From: Cryptomeria japonica
Taxonomy: Eukaryota; Streptophyta; Pinopsida; Cupressales; Cupressaceae
Assembly (NCBI RefSeq): GCF_030272615.1
Contig: NC_081413.1
Span: 163,713,080 to 163,777,079, forward strand
Reading direction: 5' to 3'
DNA length: 64,000 nt
The notes beneath the pieces are model-generated. The model did not search any database. It was not told the DNA's origin and saw nothing but the letters and a program-made list of their open reading frames with translations. Made by a program: the position numbers and the translations under genes. Of this stretch, positions 11,520 through 24,126 are shown in pieces; within the stretch, counting starts at the first letter, position 1; each line of letters starts with the position of its first letter.

Positions 11520-11935
11520 GAAATCTAATAAGGACCAAATCTAAGGATGTATATGAGGATGATAATAAGGACATAAATGAGGACTATGCAAGTTCTAAGG
11601 GCGATAATAAGGATGTAAATGAGGACTTATGAGGAATTCTAAGGATGATAATAAGGATGTAAATGAGGATTATGCAACTTCTTAGGATGATAATAAGGAC
11701 ATAAATGAGGACTATGCAAGTTCTAAGGATGATAATAAGGATGTAAATGAGGACTTATGAAGACTTCTAAGGATGATAATAAGGACGTAAATGAGGACTA
11801 TGCAACTTCTAAGGATGATAATAAGGACGTAAATGAGGACTATGGAACTTCTAAGGACAATAATAAGGATGTAAATGAGGACTATGCAACTTCTAAGGAT
11901 GATAATAAGGACGTAAATGAGGACTGCCTATGGTC
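11520..11935. repeat. Minisatellite, ~42-bp unit, about nine copies
   Basis: The unit is 'gatgataataaggacgtaaatgag' plus 'gactatgcaacttctaag', repeated nearly head to tail with small indels. In one plus-strand frame it encodes a 14-residue repeat, TSKDDNKDVNEDYA, four times without a stop. The array sits directly upstream of the gypsy-1 Gag start, in the leader. Confidence 0.9.
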
Positions 11936-14030
11936 ACAAGTATGTAAAATTTTGAGTTTGAAGAATTGTTTGATGTTTCAAGATGAACTTTGTTTCCAAT
12001 AATTTTTTTTGTAGGACAAGTTTGTTGTTTTCCAAATATGAGAATGGTTGTTTGAAGGTAGGTATAGTTGATTGAACTGTGTTTTGACCAACTCTGAGAA
12101 TTCAGAGATACACAAGATAGGGCCTAAAATAGCCTAAATACTAACTCAATACTGGTCTGGTACAATGATACATATAAAAACATATAATACAATCTTAGGC
12201 TAGAAAGTAGACACCATTCAATGAGGCCCCCGCAACAAAATATCAAAACAAGATGAATAGATAGAGAGTCTGGTAGCATTGGCTCCACATCATGACACAC
12301 ACTTCTCGGGCATGCTAGTCTCTCTTACCCCAAAGATCCAAAGATCTTATCACTAAAGGATTTCTATCTCATAATGCAAGGTACATTAGGGGTATCTATG
12401 GGGTACGATCCGCACTCCCAAAATCACTGAATGTAGAATTTGGGCTACTAAGTTGATTCTTATTGTAAGATTTTGAGGGGTCTCGATCCAACGATGGATT
12501 CTCAAAGAAAGGCACTTAAGAATTTAGTTGAGCTTATCGGTATAGGGAAGGCTCCCACATATGTTGAATTCACTCAACATTCTAGCCGCTTGACTAGTAT
12601 ATTTATATAGCGGCTTGAAAACACGCTTGAGTGTATGTTGGTAGATATGATATCCCCAATGCATCCCAATTGAAAGTACCTGTATGGGGTGATCAAATCC
12701 CTAGACAAAGATACCCCTCACTACTAAAATAAAAAATTTGGGTGTTGTTATCACCTTCTCCCTTTCTCCCAAGACCCCGAAGGCTGGTGGAAAGGTATTT
12801 GATGCAACAATAAGTCCACCCCAAACACAATAAAAAATAATTTCCCTTAAATAAAATGAAGTGTGAGTTATGCTATTGATAAGCTTGATTCACGTTCATT
12901 TTAAAACCCAAATTTAGGTGTGAGATACGCATGTGCATGTCAATTTTAAAACACCAAATTGAAGTGTGATAACATGCATGCCAATTTTAACCAGGTTTAT
13001 TTTAAGCCCAAAACTGAAGTGTGATAACATGCATGCCCATTTTAAATAGGTTTATTTTAAGCCCAAAATGGAAGTGTGATATCATGAGTGTTTATGATTC
13101 AGTAATAATCTGATCCTCTCTGTAAATTCGCCACATGTTGCAGACAGGTAATTAGTAACCCAAGAAAATCTACAGAAAACAAAAGCTTAGCAATAAAAAA
13201 AATGAATGCATAATCATACCTGAGCAATTGCACGATTCTATATAACTGATTGCATAATTCTAATAGAGTGATTGCGTAATTTTGACAAAGTGAATGTGTG
13301 ATACTGACAGAATGATTGCGTTATTTTATCTAGGTGAATGAGTGATACATAGACATACCAAACAACAATAAAAAAAGGAAGCTAATTCTGATCTAGAACC
13401 TACAAAATAAATTGTGATTCCCTAGCAAGATCTCTCATCATCCACTCTATGCTAAGAAAATTGTATTTTACTCTATACAAGAGAACTAGGTTGTTTTATT
13501 TGTCAATGGCTGGTTGGTCATCTAGATCTCATACCTTCTTTTATGCCTTTAGGATTCGCTGATAGCATCTAGCTTGTCTTCTTTGTTTGTTCATCCTCCT
13601 TACACCTGAAATCCTGAATTGTACCTTATCTTCCATAAGATGTCATAATTAAAGCATGTAATTAGTGTAAACCATAGTCAGATTTACCCAATTTCATATA
13701 GAATTTAACAAAACAAAAATAAGGAAACAAGTGATTACAGATAAATAAACACCAAAACAACTCTGACAAATGCATGACAATATATGAGCGAATGCGTGAC
13801 AAAGTAAAGGGTTTTGTGTGATGGGGTCCGCACTCATGCGTGACCCTATATGCTTGATTGTGTGAGAATGTCAATGTGAATGTGTGATTTTTTAAATGTG
13901 ATTTCATGATTTCAAATCTGTTGAGCAATCCATACAAACCTGCAAAAAAAACAAAACCGTACGATCTGCAAAATCATAGAGAAAACATAGAAGGTTAAAT
14001 TGTTGTTAGTTCACGTCGGTTTCACCAAAA
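11936..14030 (-). other. Long non-coding leader of gypsy-1
   Basis: About 2.1 kb with no credible ORF lies between the minisatellite and the presumed primer site. It includes the 12.89-13.09 kb tandem repeat and variants of 'gtgtgatatcatgag/gaatgcgtgac'. Long leaders are known in Tat-lineage gypsy elements. Confidence 0.4.
12885..13095. repeat. Tandem repeat, ~60-bp unit, three copies
   Basis: The block 'cccaaaactgaagtgtgata' then 'acatgcatgcccattttaaa' and 'taggtttattttaag' recurs three times with point changes, the first copy being the most diverged. Confidence 0.75.
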
Positions 14031-14031
14031 T
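14014..14031 (-). other. Possible primer site and LTR end of gypsy-1
   Basis: The minus strand reads …CATATGACA, TTT, TGGTGAAACCGACGTG. A CA-ended border followed by TGG fits the rule for a primer site, but the tRNA is not one I recognise and no second LTR is available to confirm it. Confidence 0.3.
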
Positions 14032-14637
14032 GTCATATGTAAAATTCATCATTAAACTCAATAAAAAATAAAGGGAAATCAAAAATCCCTAACTAATCAA
14101 AGAATTCTAAATAAACCAATCAATCAATAGGAATGTAAAATCGTAATAATTAACCCTTTTCTCGCTCTGTTGGTGGTGATGGATAACAAGAAGCGAAATT
14201 TGGTAGAAAAAAAATATGGCAAAACCCTTTGCTGAGCTCTCCTACTTACAGGTTTCAAGAGAACAAATTTTAAAGTTTGGGTCATCTTCCTCCCCCTGCT
14301 ATAGGTAGAGAACTTGTTGCTTACCCTACTTTGGTTTACCATGGGAGGGAGCGGTGGCCTTAGAAACAATACCTAGAAAAAATATCCAATGGTAACAATG
14401 CAAATGAGTGGAATGATGGCTTAAGTAGGATATCTCGTAGGCAAATGTAGGACCGAATTGATGAGACCTAGGGCATGTCCTCTGGTAATTTTAATCACAA
14501 AAGTCTTGGAGAAAAGGTGTGGATTGCCCTCATATCCTCATTCATATCGAGTTTTTCTACATGATCCAATGTGATTCCCCTGGGTGGGAGAAGAACCCCT
14601 ATCCTTGATGCTTCATCTCCCCCGTTTCATTTACCTC

Positions 14638-15088
14638 TGTAGGATTTTGCCAAGATCAAGGGCACAATGAAAAGCATAAAAAGAGAGATAATAGAATGAC
14701 AAGAACAAATTGTATTCTCATCAATATGCAAATGATCAATTGGATTAACCAATACAATGAATATAGGCCTGCTTATATAGGCAAGTCCATATGGATGTAC
14801 GAGCACACAATCATGACATGTCGCTCAATGAGAAACAAGGGTAGGTAAGAAATACTAGGGGTAGGTAGGAGAAATAATATAATATTCCACAAGAGGTGGA
14901 TGACCCACCGAATGTGGAGTGTAACAACAAAACAAGACCACAAAAGGTGGAATTTCTCCTACAAGCTCTATCCCTATGTGTACACTTCCCTAAGTGTCTC
15001 AAATCCAAACTACGAAGAGATGCATTATCCTAGGTTAACTTAAGTAAAGTGTAATAATATCCATAATGAATATTTATTTACACCAACA
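14638..15088 (-). repeat. 3' LTR of copia-1
   Basis: It is bounded by TGTAGG… and …CCAACA (plus sense), 451 bp. A polypurine tract (minus: CACTTAAGGGGGAG) adjoins its right end at 15089-15105. Confidence 0.95.
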
Positions 15089-15371
15089 CTCCCCCTTAAG
15101 TGCAACTTAGGGGAATGAAGACTCAAGTCAATAATGCAAGACGAGTCTCGGCTACTAGGCCATGATAGGTACCCATGTACAATATGCAAATACAAGCAAA
15201 ACTATGCAATGCAATCTCTCACAAACAGAGAAAGGGAGAAAACCTAGTGGGAAAAAACTCCCCCTAAAAGAGAGATGAAAGTACAAAAGACTCTCAAAGA
15301 AGAAGGACAAAAACTCAAAGAGGAAAAAGTCCCTCCCATAAGAGAGGAAGGAGAAGTCAGCTGACCCCCCC

Positions 15372-18300
15372 TAATGACACATCCCGCACCCCCAAGAGAG
15401 CTCACAATTGCTGGAACTTACTTTCAGTGAAAGGTTTGGTGAATATGTGAGCAACCTGCTCTGTTGTAGGACAATACTACAAATCAATGACCTGCTCCTA
15501 AATAAGCTCTCAGATATAGTACATATGTATCTCGATGTGTTTGGTTTGCTGGTGTTGGACTGGGTTCTTCGAGATTGTAATAGCACTCTGATTGTCACAA
15601 TGTAGAATTGTCAGCCGTGGAGTGGTGAACCCAAACTCTGTGAGAATCTGCTGGAGCCAAATGGTCTTAGTTGATGCATTAACAACACCTTGATACTTAG
15701 CCTTAGTTGAAGAGAGAGCAATAGCATGTTGCTTCTTGCTCTACCAACAAATGGGGCCTAAACCAACGTGAAAATTGTAACCAGAAGTAGACTTACAATC
15801 ATCAAGATTGCCAGCCCAATTGGAGTCTGTGTAACCAACCAAGTGAAGGCCTGTGCCTGCTACATAGTGAATCCCATACTGATGTGTACCCTGGATGTAA
15901 TGAAGGATGCATTTGGTGGCTTTCCAATGAAGCTCATGTGGTTCCTGCATGAAGCGGGAAACCATTCCAATTGCAAATGAAATATCAGGGCGTGTATGGG
16001 TCAAGTAGATGAGACTACCCACAAGCTGACAATACAAAGTGGCATCAACTGGTGGAGAAGAACACTGAGCCTCAAGCTTGACTCCTGAAAGAAAGGGAGT
16101 CGGTGTAGGTTAACAATCAGCCATATGAAATTGTGCAAGTAGATCAAGACCATACTTGGGCTGTTATAGTGTAATCTTGGAAGGTGACTGTGAAATCTCT
16201 ATCCCGAGAAAGTAGTGCAAAAGACCCAAGTCAATCATAGAAAATTTGTCATGCAAAGCAGATTTGACCCTACTAATGATGGATGTGGTACTCCCTGTAA
16301 TGATCAAATCATCAACATAGAGCACAAGTATGTCATGCAAAGAGAAGAAAGGAATCCATCTTGCAATACCAAGCCCTCGGGGCCTGCTTAAGGCCATAGA
16401 GAGATTTCCTTAGTCTGTAAACCAAGGAAGTATCCTAGATGAAACCCTGTGGCTGCTCCATATAAATCTCCTCATCAAGGTCACCATGAAGAAAATCACT
16501 CTTCACATCCATTTGATGTACAACCCAACCATGAGTTGCAGCAATAGCAAGTGTTAAGCGAATGGAGTTCATCTTGGCTACAGGCGCAAAGGTCTCAGTA
16601 TAGTCAACACTTGCTACCTGGGGGAAACCTTTCACAACAAGTTGAGCCTTGTACTTATCCACACTACCATCGGCTACAAACTTGGTCCAATAGATCCACT
16701 TACATCAAACCATCTTTCTCCCCTTAGGAAGATGGACTAAATCCCAAGTGTTGTTCCTCATCAAGGAACTATACTCTTCCTCCATAGCTTGGTCCCACTC
16801 AAGAACCCCTGATGCTTCCCAAAATATCTGTGGATCGGAAGCGGTAGAAATGAATGCATGTGGAAGATCCTGAAGTTGTGATCAAGTTCTCCATGTATCT
16901 AAAGTATCCCCAACAAGAGAACCTGCGGACTCAAGTGTCTATCAAGCCCAATGAGGTCTAGGTGGAGGTGGAGAACAAGGCTCCTCAACTACAAGTGGAC
17001 CCTGTGGAGGTGTAACCCTGCGAGTTGGAGTTGAAGGAGTCTCATCATCTGAATCACTAACATCACTATCCATAATGGAGTAAGGTGGAGGAGGTAGAGA
17101 GGATAAGCTAGGAGGGCTTTCCTCAAAGTGAACACTCCTCTCAATGAACACCTCATGTGTCTCAGTATCCATCAATCTATATGCCTTAACACCCTCAAGA
17201 TATCCGACAAATATGCAAGGTCGACTCTATGGTTCCAATGCCTTGCGTTTCTGTAGAGGTATGTGAGCCGATGTTGGACACCCAAAGACTCTCAAATGTC
17301 TCACAATCGGTTTCCTACCAGCCCAAGCTTCAAAAGGAGTAATACCTTGCAAAGCTTTGTGAGGAACCCAATTCTAGATGTGTGTGGCACAACTGATAGC
17401 CTCTGCCCAAAAGGCGGGATCAAGAGAACGAGCATGAATCATACAGCTAGCCATCTCTTTGAGAGTTCTATTCTTGCAATCTACACCTTCGTTCTACTGT
17501 ATAGTGTATGCAACAGAATGCTAAAGATCAATTTCCTCAAGTATACAAAAATCCTCAAGTCTTTTGTTTACATATTCCTTTCCATTATCTGTGTGAAGAA
17601 TCTTGACCACTTTCTCAGATTGCTTCTCCACATGAGTCTTGAAGTCCTGAAACCTATCAAATACTTCACTCTTACGAATGAGAAAGTAGACCCAAGTGAA
17701 GCAAGAGTAGTCATCAATGAAGGTGAGGACATAGCGGGCCTTGCTAAATGAAGGTGCTAGAAATGGACCTGCTACATCGCTGTGAACAAGTTGAGGAACT
17801 TCCAAAGCTCTCCAAGCTTTCCCTTTATCAAACTTCTCCTCGGGATGCTTACCCATGGAACGACTTGAACATATACCCTCTGAAAAACTGATTTGAGGAA
17901 GACCTGTAAACATGTCTTTAGTGCTTAGCTGCTGAAGATAGCGGTAGTTGAGGTGACCAAACTGCTCATGCCATAGCTTACTTATGGAATTTGAATGACT
18001 AAGCAAGGCCCTAGAAGGTGAACTTGGCACAAAGTGGGAGAATGAATAAATCCTTGAGTTGTCATTGACTTGTCCCACTGCTACCAAGGCATCATCATCA
18101 AGTTCCTTTACCACAATTGAATCAGGTGTAAACTCAACCTTTTTCCCATTCCCATAGTGAGTGATTTGGTAGATAGAGAGAAGGTTGGTAGACAAGTTAG
18201 GAACATATAGAACATTCTCAAATGTTCCATCATCCATGTCAACTGAACCTTTCCCTTTAACCTCTACTTGTGTATCATCACCTATGTAAATGTGAGGTAC

Positions 18301-19368
18301 CTTAGATGGCTCCAATGAAGAAAATTGCTCCTTTGTAGAACCCTTGTGATATGAGGCACTTGAGTCAAGTATCCACTATTGTGAAGAACTTGTTGTAGCC
18401 ACAAATGCTTTGCTTTTTCCCTTTGAATGTGAGGAAGAGGAAGGAGATGAATCCTTCTTTGTGTAGGCGGATGGCAAGTTGATGTTGTTTTTCTTAAGAA
18501 GTTTAGTTAACTCATCAACTTGCTTTGTATGGCATCAATGCTCATCATGACCATACTTCTTGCAATATGCACAAGTTGGCTTATCCTTCTTAGGTGGTGT
18601 CCCCTTCTTGGAAGAGGATGAAAAATTGCCTTGTGATGGAGAGGATGATTGTCCTTTTTCCTGTTGTGGCTGTGACTTAGATTGCTCCTTCTTCTTGTTG
18701 GAATCTTTGCCTTGACTTCCTTGATTCCCTTGATTAGCCACCAAAGTCTTGGACTTTGAAGACTTGAGAAGTCCCATGTTCAACAACTTAGATTGTTCCA
18801 ATATAAACATTTTAGTGAAAGCATCAAATGAAGGCAAAACATAGGAACTCCCCACTGTCAAACGATGAGTTTGGAAGCTAGACACAAATGCTGCATATTT
18901 TGGTGCAAGCTTGTCCAACAAGTTGAATATCAACTGAGCATCCTTTTTATCAATTCCACAATCCTTAAGCTTTGCTCTTAGCTCATTTGCTTTTGTGACA
19001 TAATCTTGGATTGTATCAAAACTCTTGGGATCCAAGTTGGTGAACTCATTGTCAATTTTGTAACCTCTGATTTCATCAACTTGACCATACAATTTCTGAA
19101 ACATAACCCAAGCCTTTTTGATTGTTGTACACTTCTCAATGTGAAAAATGAGGTCATCTAATACATACTTGCACAAAGTTCCAAGAGCCATGCAATTATT
19201 AGTGAGCCATTCTAACTGAGCATTAGGACCAGCCTTAGGATCAGGTGGTGCTACTATTGTTCCATCTATGTAATGAGTGAGACCTTTTTCCATTAATTTG
19301 CTCCATACTTTAATTTTCCATGATGCATAATTATGTGGAGTTAAAGGTGGAAATTTATGAGTACTCAT
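15372..19368 (-). pseudogene. Copia-1 Gag-Pol polyprotein (broken)
   Basis: The start is MSTHKFPPLTPHNYASWKIK at 19368; upstream residues in the same frame are leader. The domains are: Gag (residues ~1-280) ending in a CCHC knuckle CAYCKKYGHDEH-stop-C; protease with WILDSSASYH (normally DSGAS); GAG-pre-integrase (LWHEQFGHLNYRYL); integrase core (DVAGPF, FIDDYSCFTWVYF, TDNGKEY); RT (MDVKSDFLHGDLDEEIYMEQP, LYVDDLIITG); RNase H (DSNWAGNLDDCKSTSGY to the C-terminal FTKPF). Frames at 19368, 18315, 17175 and 16662 agree, so Gag to early RT is one frame with several stops. A deletion of about 30 residues plus a frameshift lies near 16.4 kb before the YVDD box. Total length of about 1330 codons is normal for copia. 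Confidence 0.95.
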
Positions 19369-19416
19369 TGCAATCAAAATGAAAGAGCACAAGGAAAGAG
19401 AGGCACAATCACACAA

Positions 19417-20948
19417 GACACCCCCCCAAATTCACTCAATCAAAGAACCACCCCAAAAGTGATGATTTGATACTTTATACTTAGTGTGTATACAATGGGC
19501 CACTTGCAAAAAATGGCAAACTGGGCTTCTGATTTCAATTTGACAACTGTCTCAATGAGGCAAAAAGAGACTCAAACTAATAATGCAAGAGATCTAAACT
19601 AAGATCCAAGCACTTTACAAGTACCTAATAGGCCAAATAAGACCAATATCTGAAAGTAAAACTTCCACTCAAAATATCTGAAATCTGATCATAGCTTATG
19701 AAAGTAGATGAAAAAAATGCACTTTCAAAAAAAATGGCACCTGAAAAGGAGGTTGTATGAGCTCAAACGAGGCCTTTGAAGTCATAGAATTGAGGATTGG
19801 ATAGGTACAACTGAGAGAATCCAAAAATTCTATAAAACCTATGCACCAATACTAGAAAATAACCATACCACTACGAAGAGCACAAAAAATTAGCCCAAAT
19901 AAAACAAAATTGCACCCAAAAAGGGGCAAAATTGAGCAAGTTATGAGCCTCCAAAGTTGGCCCAAAAAACCAAACAGCTCAATGGAGAGGGGTCTGTGAA
20001 TTTCCACAAAATTGACTGGGCACTGACGGGGCACTGACTATGCAAAAAAACCAGGTGGTGCTGAGTGGGTGCTGACTGTGCAAAAAAATAGGTGGTGCTG
20101 ACTGTTGGTGGTCGCCGAAAATCTGCCAGTTTGTTTTTGGAAAAGTTTTACGGTGGCTGGTAAATTTTGGTAGCAGTTGGAAAAGATTGGTGGTGACAAG
20201 AATGAGGTGGCTGGAAGGACTGCTTGAGGCTCAGCGGTGGCTGCCAGAGGCCTGGCGGGAGGCGTCGGCTGCTAGGTTGGTGGTTGCCGGAAGGCGACGT
20301 GCGACGACCAGTGGACTACGCGGGCGGCTAGCGAAGCTAGGCCTGTGCGGGTGGCGGCGGAGCTGGGTTTGCGCGGGCGGCAAAGCTGGGTTTGTGCGGG
20401 CGGTGCTCTGTCTATGTGGGCGGCGGCGGAGTTGGGTCTGCATGGGCGGCACTCGGTCTACGCGGGCGACGGCGGTGCAGAGCCTACAGACTGCGGAGCT
20501 GGTGGCCAGGACTGCCAAAGCCTGTAGACCCTGCAGGGTTGTACGGAGGTGCATGGGGGGGTCTACAGACCCCCCCAAATTTTCTTTTTTTTTCTTTTGA
20601 AAAAAAAATCCCCTTCGTCTTTTTTGAAATATTTTTTTTTAATTTTTTTTTTCAAAAAGAACTTTTCAAAAACTGGAAAAATTTTCAGAGAAAAAAATAT
20701 ATATATTTTTTTTAGATCCGAAAATTCCGTACCATACTGCCCAAATTGGGTAAAAGATTCCTCCACCCCCAAAAATTGATTTTCGCCAAAAATGGTTGAA
20801 TTTATACTCAATTTTTATGGAAATGGCCTCTTGGAAGCGATGGTGAGGTTGAAAATGCTCCAAGATGCTTCCAAAAAGTGTAGTTCCTCAGATCCAAAAA
20901 TAGAAGCCTTCCACGATGTCTCCAAAAGCCAATCAATGTAGCCTCAAT
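19417..20948 (-). other. Copia-1 untranslated leader
   Basis: About 1.5 kb lies between the primer site and Gag. It holds the GC-rich repeat, T-runs, and otherwise no coding signal. A leader this long is unusual for copia elements, which normally have a few hundred bases at most. Confidence 0.6.
20190..20575. repeat. GC-rich degenerate tandem repeat in copia-1 leader
   Basis: Motifs like 'gcgggcggcggcggagttggg' and 'tttgcgcgggcggcaaagctggg' recur about six times with variable spacing. It is by far the most GC-rich stretch in its surroundings and is flanked by long T-runs (20579-20720). Open frames exist on both strands only because stop codons are rare at this composition. Confidence 0.75.
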
Positions 20949-20961
20949 GGCTCTGATACCA
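20949..20961 (-). other. Primer binding site of copia-1, initiator tRNA-Met
   Basis: The minus strand reads TGGTATCAGAGCC immediately after the LTR's final CA. This fixes the LTR end. Confidence 0.9.
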
Positions 20962-21412
20962 TGTAGGATTTTGCCAAGATCAAGGGCAGAATGAAAAACA
21001 TAAAAAGAGAGATAACAGAATGACAAGAACAAACTGTATTCTCATCAATATGCAAATGATCAACTGGATTAACCAATATAATGAATATAGGCCTGCTTAA
21101 ATAGGCAAGACCATCTGGATGTACGAGCACACAATCATGACATGTGGCTCAATGAGAAACAAGGGTAGGTAAGAATTACTAGGGGTAGGTAGGAGAAATA
21201 ATATAATATTCCACAAGAGGTGGATGACGCACCGAATGTGGAGTGTAACTGCAAAACAAGACCACAAAAGGTGAAATTTCTCCTACAAGCTCTATCCCTA
21301 TGTGCACACTTCCCTAAGTGTCTCAAATCCAAACTACGAAGAGATGCATTATCCTAAGTTAACTTAAGTAAAGTGTAGTAATATCCATAATGAATATTTA
21401 TTTACACCAACA
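20962..21412 (-). repeat. 5' LTR of copia-1
   Basis: 451 bp, co-linear with 14638-15088. It carries the same TATATAGG/TAAATAGG segment, a possible TATA region, near its centre (the 14.77-kb copy has 'ttatatagg'). Confidence 0.95.
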
Positions 21413-22816
21413 ACCTCAAACAAGATCAAGGAATGGTGTCGTTATTCATAAAAAGATAAACAAACCAGAAACTGCAAACCCCAGACTGCAGGATGATTTG
21501 CTATATGTCTCTGAAGAAAAATTCGTAAAAGGTTTGAGGGAACATTGCAGAATTATGGTTTGTTTTCTAAATGGTGTGGGAAAGGGGAATCGGTGGAATT
21601 TATTGCCCATTTGTTGGAAGATACTTATGCGGGTCAGGTAAGTATTACTATCCTCCCTAATGACTTTCTATTTATCGATTGTACAAGGAAATCTTTGAAA
21701 TGGAGTTGTTAATTGGTAAATTTGTATTTTATCATAGCTATAATTTTAATTTCATAGATTGGTAGTTGAACTTCTGCCCTAGCACATATAAGTTACAGAA
21801 AATTTCAAAATGGGTTAGATTTAAATACATCCCAATAGAACTTATGCATGCACAAATCTTGTTTAATATTGGGGATAGCCTTGTAGGTTTTATTGGCCTT
21901 GAAAGGAACTGGTGTCATTGTTTGGATATCAAAATGCCTATCAATTTGGAGTCTTGCTCACCTCAGCTTAAAACAATTATCTTCACTACTGCTAACTGTA
22001 AATACCATTTAGAAGTTGAACTTTATGAAGGTCCAGTAATGAACCACTTAGCCTTTAAGTTATCACCCTCCTCTCTTGTGATTAAAAATCCCAAAACCTC
22101 GCTATAAAGCTCCTGAATTTAGCTAATTTAAATCTAATGCAAGAGGGCTCTAAGGGCATTAGGTGTCTATCCAGGCTGAATAAGGTGGCCTCTGTGCCAA
22201 ACCCTCCCTCCGAAATTGAATAAGGAGAATTAGTGTCAAATAAGGAACTTCTCTTTTCTTCCCCACTAGCACTTGATAAGCCCCTAGAAAATAACGAGTC
22301 TGTAATTTTTTATGGGAATTGTCTTTTGTCAAGAAATGCCCAGCCAGGTTTGGTAAATCCTTCGCATGATAGTATATCAACACCATCATCTCATAAGGGA
22401 AATCATAATCATGAGTTGGGAAGAACTGAGGGGGAGATTATGAGTGGTCTCAGTAAAGGATTAGAAACCAAGAAAGGGGTAGGTGGGAGTCATGTGCCCT
22501 TTTCTGAGAACCCACGAGGGTTGTAGAGATAATCAATATCACTGAAAGCGTGTCTTGTGCTGACAAGTTGGTAAATGGGTACCCTAAGATGCTGGAGGGT
22601 GGGGATAATATGTCACCAAGTGACAAGGATGTATCAGTTGAAGAGAGGAAGGAGGAATCAATAAACCAAGCCTGTAATGAAGTCATTAATGATCTTATGG
22701 ATATATTTATAGAGGAAATTGTAGACAAAGATGAACTAGCTCTCCAAAAACAAGCCTTAATTGCAGAGATTATGGAGTTAGAAGATGTGGCAAGGGAGGA
22801 AAGAAATTTGAATTAG
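21413..22816 (+). pseudogene. LINE ORF1 (nucleic-acid-binding protein)
   Basis: The segment 21766-22107 contains KWVRFKYIPIELMHAQILFNIGDSLVGFIG. This matches the DUF4283-type N-terminal domain of plant LINE ORF1 and related proteins (W-R--GIP---W----L--IG--IG). The segment 22550-22816 is an acidic helical tail (IEEIVDKDELALQKQALIAE). Stops and frameshifts separate the pieces. The N-terminal part continues left of copia-1 (about 14400-14632). In intact elements the protein coats LINE RNA. Confidence 0.65.
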
Positions 22817-23049
22817 ATGGGGGGAGGGTTGGGCAGTGAAGATGAAGAGGTAAGGTAATTCTAGATGGAAGTTTTGGGGATTGATCAGAATAAGTGGGGC
22901 ATGGTAACCCCAGATTGTGCAAAACAATGTAAAAGAAGGGGTAGGAAATATCTATTAGAACTGAGAAATCTGGATGGGTCTGCAGAAGGCTAGGTAAAAC
23001 TAACTTCTATGTTTGATATAGGGAAGGGGAAGTACCTTCCTAAGGAGCT

Positions 23050-24126
23050 ATGAAACTCATCTCATGGAATGTTAGGGGCGTGAAGAAGTAGATCATAAAA
23101 TGTTGCATTACATCCACTAGTTATGAGATAGTTATGTAATAGTAAACTAAGCTTAACTCAGATGATATTGGGACCTTTAAAAAAAAAAAGGCATTAGGGA
23201 AGTGGTAGGACATCTGTCTACTGGAGCCTCGGGTGGCCTGGTGATAATCTGGGATCCTATAATGGTCTCCTTGGAGATGGTTAATAGCCAGACACATTAG
23301 ATGAGTGGTTGGGTTAAAAGTATCAAAAACAACTTTCATTTCATGCTTATAAATGTACATGGTCCAACACAAAATGAGGATAAGAGAAGGATGTGGAGGG
23401 ACGTAGATCTATTCCTAAAAAATATCCTTAACTAGACTTGTATCATTGGGGGAGACTTCAATGTCATCTTGGACCCAAAAGAAAAATGGGGTGGGATTGG
23501 AACAAGATCACAATTAGAGAAGAATTTTAATGATTGGGTACAGAGAACCAATCTTATGGAGATTAAGAAAGCGAAGGAAACTTATAATTGGAACAATATA
23601 AGGTTAGGCTTTAGCTTCATAGTGGAAAAATTGGATAGGTTTTTTATCTGGGGAAGTTTGATTGACTTCCTAATTCACTTAATGTAGAAGTCCTTCTCAT
23701 CTCTGGCTTTGATCATTACCCCATTTAGTTATCAATTACAGAGGAATGCAAACCTAGAAGGTGCCCTTTTAAATTTGAATTAATGTGGTTGAAAGATGAC
23801 AAGATCTTGGGACTGATTGAGCAAGGGTGGAAAGAGTCAGAGACCATAGGGTCTAGACTTTTTAATGTTGTTAGTAGGATGAAGGTGGTTAAGACTAACT
23901 TGTTGAGGTGGAATAAAAAGCACTTTTGTAATATTTTTGAAACAAAGGCCAAAATAAAGGGTGAGATCAGTGCAATCCATAGGATAGTTATGGATAATGG
24001 TATGGATCAGACTCTTTTCATGGAAGAAAAAGGGTTACTAGTGAATTATGAGGATATATTGGCTAAGGAGGAAGTCTTCTGGTGCCAAAAGTTGAGAGAG
24101 TTATGGTTAAGTTATGGAGATAGGAA
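23050..24126 (+). pseudogene. LINE ORF2: endonuclease and N-terminal RT linker
   Basis: The start MKLISWNVRGVKK is the standard opening of the apurinic-type endonuclease of plant LINEs. Downstream are INVHGPTQNEDKR, then IIGGDFNVILDPKEKWGG (the metal-binding GDFN motif) and LDRFFIW. The linker runs to ELWLSYGDRN, where the 4.55-kb insertion cuts the frame. The endonuclease nicks target DNA to prime reverse transcription. Several TAG/TGA stops are present, the first just after the opening motif. Confidence 0.9.

Larger units (their letters stand above)
5312..14400 (-). mobile_element. Gypsy-1: decayed Ty3/gypsy element, 5' part to RNase H
   Basis: Minus-strand domains from right to left: long leader with minisatellites, Gag, CCHC-like region, aspartic protease, G-patch-like stretch, reverse transcriptase, start of RNase H. 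The element is cut at 5311/5312 by element A inside RNase H, so integrase and the 3' LTR lie outside the window. The 5' LTR probably begins (plus coordinate) at 14031 next to a possible primer site. Its right end merges with the start of the LINE around 14.4 kb and I could not fix it. Many stops and frameshifts make it inactive. Confidence 0.8.
14638..21412 (-). mobile_element. Copia-1: structurally complete Ty1/copia element
   Basis: It is 6775 bp with two 451-bp LTRs and 5-bp target duplications ACCTC at 14633-14637 and 21413-21417. Primer site, polypurine tract, and a Gag-Pol in copia order (Gag, protease, integrase, RT, RNase H) are all present on the minus strand. It is inserted into LINE ORF1. 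By hand count the LTRs differ at about 18 positions (near 4%), so it is not recent. Stops and an RT deletion make it inactive. Confidence 0.95.

Noticed and set aside
20187-20600. 137-residue plus-strand ORF with Trp/Cys/Arg and a 115-residue minus-strand ORF
   Set aside because: Both strands are open in the same GC-rich tandem repeat because stop codons are rare; there is no recognisable domain, and the repeat is in the copia-1 leader.
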